In this document: positions 58,478 to 64,000 of the stretch, one piece after another
How positions within the stretch are numbered: the first letter of the stretch is position 1
How the letters are laid out: every line of letters begins with the position of its first letter
Source: Methylorubrum aminovorans
Lineage (GTDB): Bacteria; Pseudomonadota; Alphaproteobacteria; Rhizobiales; Beijerinckiaceae
Assembly (NCBI RefSeq): GCF_022179725.1
Contig: NZ_BPRC01000001.1
Span: 682,001-746,000 of the forward strand
Direction: 5' to 3'
Length of the DNA stretch: 64,000 nt
Position numbers and translations under genes: made by a program
The notes under the pieces: model-generated
What the model saw: the letters and a program-made list of their open reading frames with translations, nothing else
Databases searched by the model: none
Told to the model about the DNA's origin: nothing

Positions 58478-60412
58478 ATGTCCAGCCCAGACTTGCCGCA
58501 GGCGGAACGCTCCGTCGAGACGGGGGCCGGGGGTGAAACCCACCCGAGGGGCGCGGGCCCCGCCCCTCGGCCGGCCTCGTTTCGGTTGCGCCGTCTCGCC
58601 CTGGCCGGACCGACACTCGCCACCGCTGCCGCCATCGCCGCCCTGGCGCTCGCCGCCTACGGCTTGCCGGAGACGTGGCTCGGCCGCACCGTGCTCGGCC
58701 TCTTCGTGGTGCTGATGGCCTGGCAATCCTTCACCGCCTGGCAGTATCTCTACGGGTTCATCGCCGCGCTGATGGGGGACCGGGCCCTCTCGCCGCTCGA
58801 GCGGCGCGCCGCGACCATCTCCACCCGCCCGACCGGTCTCAGCCGCACGGCCGCAGTGGTGGCGATCCACGCCGAGGATCCGATCGCCGTATTCGCGGCG
58901 ATCCGGGTCATGGCCCGCTCTCTCCAGCGCGAAGGCGGCAACGGTTCGGACATCGACATCTTCGTCCTCTCCGACACCCGTGAGGGCGCGATCAGCGCAG
59001 TCGAGGAGCACGAATTCGCCCGCATCCAGGCCTGGGCCGAGCGCGAGGGCCGCGGCATGCCGCGCATCCGCTACCGCCGCCGGACCGAGAACACGGGCCG
59101 CAAGGCGGGCAACATCGCCGAGTTCTGCCAGACTTACGGGCACGAATACGATTTCATGATCGTACTCGACGCCGACAGCCTGATGACCGGCGCCGCCATG
59201 CGTCGGCTGGCCCGGCTGATGGAGGAGAATCCGCGCACCGGCCTGATCCAGACCGTCTCGTATGCCGCCGGCCGCGACACCCTGTTCGCCCGCATCCAGC
59301 AATTCGCCGTGCGCCTCTACGCGCCGCTGTCCCTGCGCTGCCTGGAGACGTGGCAGGGGCCGGACGGGTCCTATTGGGGGCACAACGCGATCCTGCGGAT
59401 CGAGGCGTTCGCCAACAACGCCGAGCTTCCGGTGCTCTCCGGCCGGCCGCCACTCGGCGGCGAGATTCTCTGCCACGACATCGTCGAGGGCGCCCTCCTG
59501 CGCCGAGCCGGCTGGGAAGTGCGCCTGCTGCCGGAAATGGGCGGCACCTGGGAGGAGATGCCGACCAACCTCATCGACCTACTCGGGCGTGAGCGGCGCT
59601 GGTGCCAGGGCAACCTGCAGCACATCCGCGTGCTGCCGATGAAGGGTCTGCTCGGCGCGAGCCGATGGCATCTCGGCGTCGGCATCCTCGGCTATTGCGT
59701 CTACCCGCTCTGGATCGCCTTCCTCGGCCTCGGCACGTGGCAGGCGGCGCGCTCCGGCGAACTCGGGCTGATCGGCTATGGGCTCGATGGTGGCAACGCG
59801 GCGGCCTGGTCACTCGCTGCCCTCGTCATCGCGATCATGGCGCTGCCCAAGCTCCTCAGCCTCGGCTACGTACTGGCCTCGCCCCAGCGCCGGGCCGATT
59901 TCGGCGGCACCCGCTCGCTGCTCGTGAGCGCCGCGCTTGAACAGGCAATCTGGGTCCTACTCTGGCCGGTGATGGCGCTTTTCGCGGCGGGCGCCGTGTT
60001 GACGACGCTGGTCGGCCGGGTGGTGCGCTGGGACGCGCAGTCCCGCGACGACCGCTCCGTGCCGTGGGGCGAAGCGTTCCGACTCCAGAGCGATGCCGTC
60101 GCGGCGGGCGGGGCGCTGGCGGTGCTGCTCGCCTTTTCCGGCAGTCCCTGGCTTGCCCTGTGGATGGCACCGGTCGCCATCGCCCTTCTGACGAGCCCGG
60201 CGCAGAGCGTGTTCACCAGCAGCACCCGCCTCGGCCTGGGCTCGAAGGCGCGCGGCCTGTTCCTGACGGAAGACGACACGCGCCCGGCGCCGGAACTGCT
60301 CGAACTACATCACAGCCGCACCGCCGGCGCCGAGCCGTCCGCGTTGGGCGGCACGACGGCTCCTTGGCTGCCGGTTACCATTGAGGAGACCAGCGCGCCG
60401 ACGCTGCGCTGA
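58478..60412 (+). CDS. mdoH: Glucans biosynthesis glucosyltransferase MdoH
   Basis: A 644-residue inner-membrane family 2 glucosyltransferase that makes the beta-linked glucan backbone from UDP-glucose. N-terminal helices lie at about 45-95. The catalytic core follows, with RRRTENTGRKAGNIAEFC, the DxD-type motif VLDADSLMTG, GSYWGHNAILR and the product-site ERRWCQGNLQH. Further helices lie at about 405-430, 450-480 and 510-560. The ATG at 58478 is chosen; the open frame begins upstream within mdoG. It is divergent from mdoG, whereas in enterobacteria the two genes are co-directional. Confidence 0.93.
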   Translation: MSSPDLPQAERSVETGAGGETHPRGAGPAPRPASFRLRRLALAGPTLATAAAIAALALAAYGLPETWLGRTVLGLFVVLMAWQSFTAWQYLYGFIAALMGDRALSPLERRAATISTRPTGLSRTAAVVAIHAEDPIAVFAAIRVMARSLQREGGNGSDIDIFVLSDTREGAISAVEEHEFARIQAWAEREGRGMPRIRYRRRTENTGRKAGNIAEFCQTYGHEYDFMIVLDADSLMTGAAMRRLARLMEENPRTGLIQTVSYAAGRDTLFARIQQFAVRLYAPLSLRCLETWQGPDGSYWGHNAILRIEAFANNAELPVLSGRPPLGGEILCHDIVEGALLRRAGWEVRLLPEMGGTWEEMPTNLIDLLGRERRWCQGNLQHIRVLPMKGLLGASRWHLGVGILGYCVYPLWIAFLGLGTWQAARSGELGLIGYGLDGGNAAAWSLAALVIAIMALPKLLSLGYVLASPQRRADFGGTRSLLVSAALEQAIWVLLWPVMALFAAGAVLTTLVGRVVRWDAQSRDDRSVPWGEAFRLQSDAVAAGGALAVLLAFSGSPWLALWMAPVAIALLTSPAQSVFTSSTRLGLGSKARGLFLTEDDTRPAPELLELHHSRTAGAEPSALGGTTAPWLPVTIEETSAPTLR

Positions 60413-60424
60413 GCCGCCCGCTCC

Positions 60425-60459
60425 CCCTCGCTGAGTCCCACAGTCGGAGGCGGCGAGGG
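60425..60459. terminator. Weak hairpin between mdoH and the convergent gene
   Basis: A seven-base stem (60425-60431 with 60453-60459) with a 21-base loop lies between convergent stops. There is a short T-run on the + side after the stop codon region (TTGTTTT at 60464-60470). It may terminate mdoH, but stability is modest because of the long loop. Confidence 0.3.
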
Positions 60460-60936
60460 TTACTTGTTTTCCAGAACCTCGATCGGGTTGGTGCGCTGCG
60501 TGGGGGCAGGCTCGCGGGTGAGGGTACTTCCCTCCTTCCGGCCGCCACTCCGTCCGCCGCCGACATCGGACCTAGTCGGCTGATCCATGCCCGGCTGCGT
60601 CGGCACCGCCCCGCTCGCCAGTTCGAGACAGGTCAGCAGCTCCACGTAGGACGGAAAACCGCCGGCCTGAAATTGCTGCGTGCACTGCGACTTCGCCGAG
60701 GGCGGGAACTGGCCCCAACGCTTCTTCAGATCGGTCTCGGCACTGCGCTCCGAGTTGAGGCAGGCATCCTTGCTCGCATTGTCGCTGAGCGTTTTCTGCA
60801 CCCGCTCGGCGGATTTGCAGGTCGCCTCGACATCGAGCACCGGCGGTCCATCCGCAGCCCGTACCGTCCCGGAGACGAGGCCGAGCGCAAGGGCTGCGAG
60901 AAGGATCGGCTTACGGTTCGTCATGCGGTTCGTCAT
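60460..60936 (-). CDS. Exported hypothetical protein (158 aa)
   Basis: I do not recognise a named family. From ATG 60936 (MTNRMTNRKPILLAAL) a signal peptide runs to about residue 28. The mature part has four cysteines (EATCKSAE, DACLNSER, SQCTQQF, LTCLELA) that could form two disulfides, in a pattern C-x18-20-C repeated twice. The C-terminal 45 residues are Pro/Arg/Gly-rich and probably disordered. A second in-frame Met at residue 5 is an alternative start. It converges with mdoH. Confidence 0.65.
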   Translation of the reverse strand: MTNRMTNRKPILLAALALGLVSGTVRAADGPPVLDVEATCKSAERVQKTLSDNASKDACLNSERSAETDLKKRWGQFPPSAKSQCTQQFQAGGFPSYVELLTCLELASGAVPTQPGMDQPTRSDVGGGRSGGRKEGSTLTREPAPTQRTNPIEVLENK

Positions 60937-61040
60937 AACGGTGCGCCTCCCGGCTCGGGGCTCGTCGCCGCGACAACGCACGAAAGCCGCAACCGCACGA
61001 ACGCCCTCCACAAATTTCAGAGGGCTTCCGTTCAGAAGCT

Positions 61041-62258
61041 TCAGCCCACCGCGCCGTGCGCGCCGGTCAGCGCAGCGTCGAGATCGCGAAACAGGTCGTC
61101 CGGATCTTCGATGCCGGTGGAAAGGCGCAGCAGATCGGGCGGGCAGGGGGTGCCCGGTCCCTCCACCGAAGCGCGGTGCTCGATGAGGCTCTCCACGCCG
61201 CCGAGAGAGGTGGCCCGCTTCCAAAGCGCCACCCGCGCTGCGGTGTCGATTGCCGCCGCTTCGCCGCCGGCGACGCGGATCGAGAGCATGTAGCCGAAGC
61301 CGCCCTCCATCTGTCGCGCCGCGACGGCGTGGCCGGGATGATCGGGCAGGCCGGGATAGAGCACCGCGCTCACAAGCGGATGCGCCGTCAGTCGCTGCGC
61401 CAACTTCAGCGCCCCGGCGCTCTGGGCGGTGGCGCGCAGGGGCAGGGTGCGCAGGCCCCGCATCAGCAGGTAGGCCTCGAACGGTCCGAGGATCGCGCCC
61501 CACCCCCCACGGATCGCGGTGAGGCGCTCCCAGAACGCATCCTTGCGCGCGCCGGCCAGAACGCCGGCGACGACATCGGAATGGCCGTTCAAGATCTTCG
61601 TGGCTGAGTGCATCACGATGTCGGCCCCGAGCGTCAGCGGCCGGGTGTGGATCGGGCTCGCGGCCGTCGAATCGACCGCGACGCGGGCGCCGGCCGCGCG
61701 GGCGATCTCGGCGACGCGGGCAATGTCGGTGATCGTGCAGAGCGGGTTGCCCGGCGTTTCGATCCAGACGAGCCGGGTCCGGCCCGGCCGGATCGCGGCG
61801 CGCACGGCCTCCGGATCCTGCATCGGAACGAAATCGACTGCGAGATCGAGGCGCGGCGCCTCCTGCCGCAGCCAGCGGCGCAGACCCCAGTACATGACCT
61901 CGGGTGCGATCACGTGGTCGCCCCGCTCCAAGGCGCAGAACAAGGCCGCCGCGGCCGCCATGCCTGAGCCGAATAAAAGCGCGCCCGCCTCCGCGGCTTC
62001 GAGCGCGGCGATGACCGCCTCAGCCTCCCGTGTCGTGGCGTTGTCGGGGCGGGCGTAGGAGAAGCCGGAGCGATAGGCGTTGTCGGGATCGCGCAGGTAG
62101 GTGGTCGAGAGGTGGAGCGGCGGCACCACCGCCCGCGTCACCGGATCGATCCGGCCGAGCGCCTGGGCCGCCAGCGTGCGGGGGCTCCAGGCCTCAGGCG
62201 ACAGCCCGTGCGTTGCGGTTGCATCGGAATCGCCGTGAGGCGCGTTGGACCGGCTCAT
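61041..62258 (-). CDS. Cystathionine gamma-synthase/beta-lyase family PLP enzyme
   Basis: A 405-residue PLP enzyme of the Cys/Met-metabolism class. The PLP lysine lies in MHSATKILNGHSDV; other family blocks are FSYARPDNATTREAE, ALLFGSGMAAAAALF, WIETPGNPLC and LGGVESLIEHRAS. Cystathionine beta-lyase (MetC) and gamma-synthase (MetB) cannot be told apart from these motifs; the YWGLRRWL block and short length fit MetC-like members somewhat better. It acts in the cytoplasm in trans-sulfuration or related sulfur-amino-acid steps. Its upstream region carries two palindromic repeats shared with tspO. Confidence 0.87.
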   Translation of the reverse strand: MSRSNAPHGDSDATATHGLSPEAWSPRTLAAQALGRIDPVTRAVVPPLHLSTTYLRDPDNAYRSGFSYARPDNATTREAEAVIAALEAAEAGALLFGSGMAAAAALFCALERGDHVIAPEVMYWGLRRWLRQEAPRLDLAVDFVPMQDPEAVRAAIRPGRTRLVWIETPGNPLCTITDIARVAEIARAAGARVAVDSTAASPIHTRPLTLGADIVMHSATKILNGHSDVVAGVLAGARKDAFWERLTAIRGGWGAILGPFEAYLLMRGLRTLPLRATAQSAGALKLAQRLTAHPLVSAVLYPGLPDHPGHAVAARQMEGGFGYMLSIRVAGGEAAAIDTAARVALWKRATSLGGVESLIEHRASVEGPGTPCPPDLLRLSTGIEDPDDLFRDLDAALTGAHGAVG

Positions 62259-62285
62259 GGGTTTCCTCGTTCAGGATCGGCCAGA

Positions 62286-62331
62286 GCATCGTCCCGAAAG
62301 GTGGCCGCCGGCTTTCGGGACAGGACGATGC
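62286..62331. repeat. Palindromic element A (GCATCGTCCCGAAAG type)
   Basis: The left arm at 62286-62300 pairs with the right arm at 62312-62331, which carries a five-base insertion (CAGGA) near its middle. The loop is TGGCCGCCGG-like. This is the first of two tandem elements in the divergent control region of the PLP enzyme and tspO genes. Confidence 0.75.
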
Positions 62332-62346
62332 AAAAACAGGAGAAGA

Positions 62347-62383
62347 GAGCATCGTCCCGGATATCGGATCCGGGACGATGCTC
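62347..62383. repeat. Palindromic element B (GAGCATCGTCCCGGAT arms)
   Basis: Perfect 16-base arms, 62347-62362 and 62368-62383, around a five-base loop. It shares the GCATCGTCCCG core with element A 16 bases away. Half-copies of the same core occur just after the broken cysC (about 8062) and after the kinase operon (about 43131). Confidence 0.82.
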
Positions 62384-62454
62384 CAGGGCGGGCTTGAGCG
62401 AATCCGACGGAGCGGGCAAGGCGGGACGATGAGCGACGGAGCTTTGCGCAGCGC

Positions 62455-62970
62455 ATGAGCGCCCTGGACATTCCCGAACGGCCGGCCCTGCCGCCGATCC
62501 CGCGGCTCGCCGCCGCGATCCTCCCGGTCGTCTTGGTGACGGCGGTGGGCACGCTCTCGACCGGCTCCAATATCGAGGAATGGTACACGACGATCCGCAA
62601 GCCGGCCTTCAACCCACCGAATTGGGTGTTTCCGCTGGCCTGGACCATCCTCTACACGCTGATCGCGATCTCGCTCTGGCGCCTGCTCGGCGCCCGCCCG
62701 GTACCGGGCCCGGCCCGTAAGGCTTGGTGGCTGGCGCTGGCCGCCTTTGCTGCCCAACTCGCGCTCAACGCCGCCTGGACGCCGGTCTTCTTCGCCGCTC
62801 ACCAGCTCGGCCTGGCGCTGATCGTCGCGCTCGCCATGCTGATCATGATCCTGTGGACGATCCGCCTGTCGTGGCGCTTCGACCGGCCGGCCGCGTGGCT
62901 GCTCGTGCCCTACGCCGCCTGGGTGGCGTTCGCCTGTCTGCTGAACGGCACGATCTGGCAGATGAATTGA
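62455..62970 (+). CDS. tspO: TspO/MBR-family membrane protein
   Basis: A 171-residue inner-membrane protein with five helices. Family blocks include IEEWYTTIRKPAFNPPNWVF, the WTILYTLIAISLWRL helix, ALNAAWTPVFFAAHQLG and YAAWVAFACLLNGTIW. TspO binds tetrapyrroles and tunes pigment and stress responses in alphaproteobacteria. The ATG at 62455 follows a region with two palindromes. It converges with cpdR, the stops being four bases apart. Confidence 0.93.
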   Translation: MSALDIPERPALPPIPRLAAAILPVVLVTAVGTLSTGSNIEEWYTTIRKPAFNPPNWVFPLAWTILYTLIAISLWRLLGARPVPGPARKAWWLALAAFAAQLALNAAWTPVFFAAHQLGLALIVALAMLIMILWTIRLSWRFDRPAAWLLVPYAAWVAFACLLNGTIWQMN

Positions 62971-62974
62971 GGCG

Positions 62975-63340
62975 TCAGGCGGCCAGCGCCCGCGTCACCG
63001 TCGAGCGCAGATCGGCCAGCGAGAACGGCTTGGTCAGCACGTCGGTGACGATGGCGTCGAGGCCGCGGGCGCGCTCGCGCTGGTCGGCGAAGCCCGTCAT
63101 CAGCAGGATCGTCAGATCGGGGTAGTCGCGCTTGGCCGCGAGCGAGAGCGCGATGCCGTCCATCAAGGGCATGCGGATGTCGGTCAGCATCAGGTCGAAG
63201 CCGCCGCCCGCCTCCGACAGGCGATCGAGGCCGTCACTGCCGTCGATGGCCGTGACGACGGTGTGACCGTCCAGTTCCAGCCCGCGCTTGAGGAAGCCGC
63301 GAACCGTATCCTCGTCATCCACGAGCAGGATGCGCGCCAT
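62975..63340 (-). CDS. cpdR: Single-domain response regulator, CpdR-like
   Basis: A 121-residue stand-alone receiver. The acidic pair is in LLVDDED, the phospho-acceptor is D54 (MLTDIRMPLMDGI), the Thr is in LMTGFAD and the Lys in VLTKPF. The MTGFAD and ERARGLDA region resembles CpdR, the cell-cycle regulator that, when unphosphorylated, directs ClpXP to its substrates. The neighbouring hpt gene supports this, since the pair is often adjacent in Hyphomicrobiales. Without phylogeny another single-receiver protein cannot be excluded. Confidence 0.75.
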   Translation of the reverse strand: MARILLVDDEDTVRGFLKRGLELDGHTVVTAIDGSDGLDRLSEAGGGFDLMLTDIRMPLMDGIALSLAAKRDYPDLTILLMTGFADQRERARGLDAIVTDVLTKPFSLADLRSTVTRALAA

Positions 63341-63502
63341 GGTCGGGCGTCCTCTACCAGTCCTTACGATGTGGATCGCTGCGCCCGAGTGACCGTGCGG
63401 AAGCGTGGCCTGTCAAGCCGTCTGCGCCGACAGAGTTCCCTCCGCGGGCAATTTCCGGCAAGTGTCGCGAAGTTATCAGGAATTTGCCGGACTGGCTCCG
63501 GG

Positions 63503-64000
63503 TCAGGTGCCGCCGAACAAATCCGCGTCGCTGCTGTCGTAATCGACGAGGCCGACAAAGGGGAGCTGGCGAAATGCATGGGCCGCATCCATGCCGTAGC
63601 CGACCACGAACACATCCGGGCAGGTAAAGCCGACGAAATCGGCGTCGATCGTGACTGCGCGCTTGCCGGGCTTTTCCAGGAGAACGGCGGTGAGGACACG
63701 CTTGGCCCCGCGCGCCATCAGCAGATCCTTGGCGAAAACGACCGTGCGGCCGGATTCGAGGATGTCGTCGATCAGCAGCACGTCCCGCCCGCGCACCTCG
63801 CTCTGGACGTCGCGCAGGATCTCCACCTGCCCGGAGGAGACGGTGGAAGTGCGGTAGCTCGACAGATGCACGAACTCGACCTGCGGCGAGAGCCCGGCCC
63901 GATGCAGCGCGCGCAACAGGTCGGCGGCGAACATGAAGCTGCCTTTGAGCACGGCGACGACGAGCAGATTCTCGGGCTTGGCCGCGACGATCTCGGCCGC
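63503..64000 (-). CDS. hpt: Hypoxanthine phosphoribosyltransferase, C-terminal part
   Basis: A purine-salvage enzyme transferring phosphoribose from PRPP to hypoxanthine/guanine. The visible 165 residues run from AAEIVAAKPENLLVVAVLKG to the stop at 63503 and include the PRPP-binding motif VLLIDDILESGRT and the C-terminal FVVGYGMD. The start lies beyond base 64000; an internal GTG at 63952 is not the start, because the frame continues upstream with family sequence. It is upstream of cpdR on the same strand, with a gap of about 160 bases. Confidence 0.9.
   Translation of the reverse strand, partial: AAEIVAAKPENLLVVAVLKGSFMFAADLLRALHRAGLSPQVEFVHLSSYRTSTVSSGQVEILRDVQSEVRGRDVLLIDDILESGRTVVFAKDLLMARGAKRVLTAVLLEKPGKRAVTIDADFVGFTCPDVFVVGYGMDAAHAFRQLPFVGLVDYDSSDADLFGGT

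Noticed and set aside
62259..62454. Possible riboswitch (SAM or cobalamin) upstream of the PLP enzyme or tspO
   Set aside because: The structure seen is explained by two repeat palindromes; no riboswitch core motif was recognised.

Overview
The window is high-GC DNA with the gene repertoire of a Hyphomicrobiales alphaproteobacterium. The best overall fit is Methylobacterium/Methylorubrum. Evidence includes the nifR3(dusB)-ntrB-ntrC / ntrY-ntrX / hfq / hflX order, fused ispDF, a MucR regulator, CpdR, a tungstate transporter with several MoeA paralogues, and interspersed palindromes of the GCATCGTCCCG and GTCATTGCGAG types. This assignment is inferred from gene content. I saw no rRNA or tRNA gene, no CRISPR array and no complete insertion sequence.

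Layout. 1-5000: end of a probable PQQ sugar dehydrogenase, a SleB-type cell-wall hydrolase lipoprotein, lipA with a RatA/Coq10 gene, an AsnC regulator divergent from an ornithine-cyclodeaminase-family gene, and a small tyrosine phosphatase. 4927-8060: an ABC exporter, an AT-rich gap and a frameshifted cysC. 8221-12000: a three-subunit molybdenum hydroxylase of the PaoABC type. 12063-13933: cinA and ispDF. 14062-25301: dusB-ntrBC, a helicase, ntrYX, hfq and hflX, closed by a strong intrinsic terminator. 25437-27723: a carbonic anhydrase and SulP transporter pair. 28032-30688: small exported proteins, three of them His-rich. 31282: a cysteine-free MucR.

31903-43124 is one tightly overlapping chemosensory operon: CheW, CheR-TPR, CheW, MCP, CheA-REC, CheB and two hybrid histidine kinases. 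Its layout resembles the Wsp and cyst-type (ACF) systems. It has no CheY and no GGDEF output, so the kinases are the likely output. A 57-residue metallothionein follows.

43536-55681 is dominated by molybdenum/tungsten cofactor functions: a degenerate MoeA, a MoeA fused to a periplasmic-binding-like domain, MobB, a standard MoeA, a ModE-type regulator and the tungstate importer TupBCA. A WD40-cytochrome c protein and a methyl-accepting protein lie among them. The regulator and the MoeA fusion appear to carry the same ligand-binding-like module, which is the most interesting link in the window. The molybdenum hydroxylase at 8221-12000 is a possible client of this pathway.

55755-64000 holds small envelope proteins, a divergent mdoG/mdoH pair for periplasmic glucan synthesis, a Cys/Met-metabolism PLP enzyme, tspO, cpdR and the truncated hpt.
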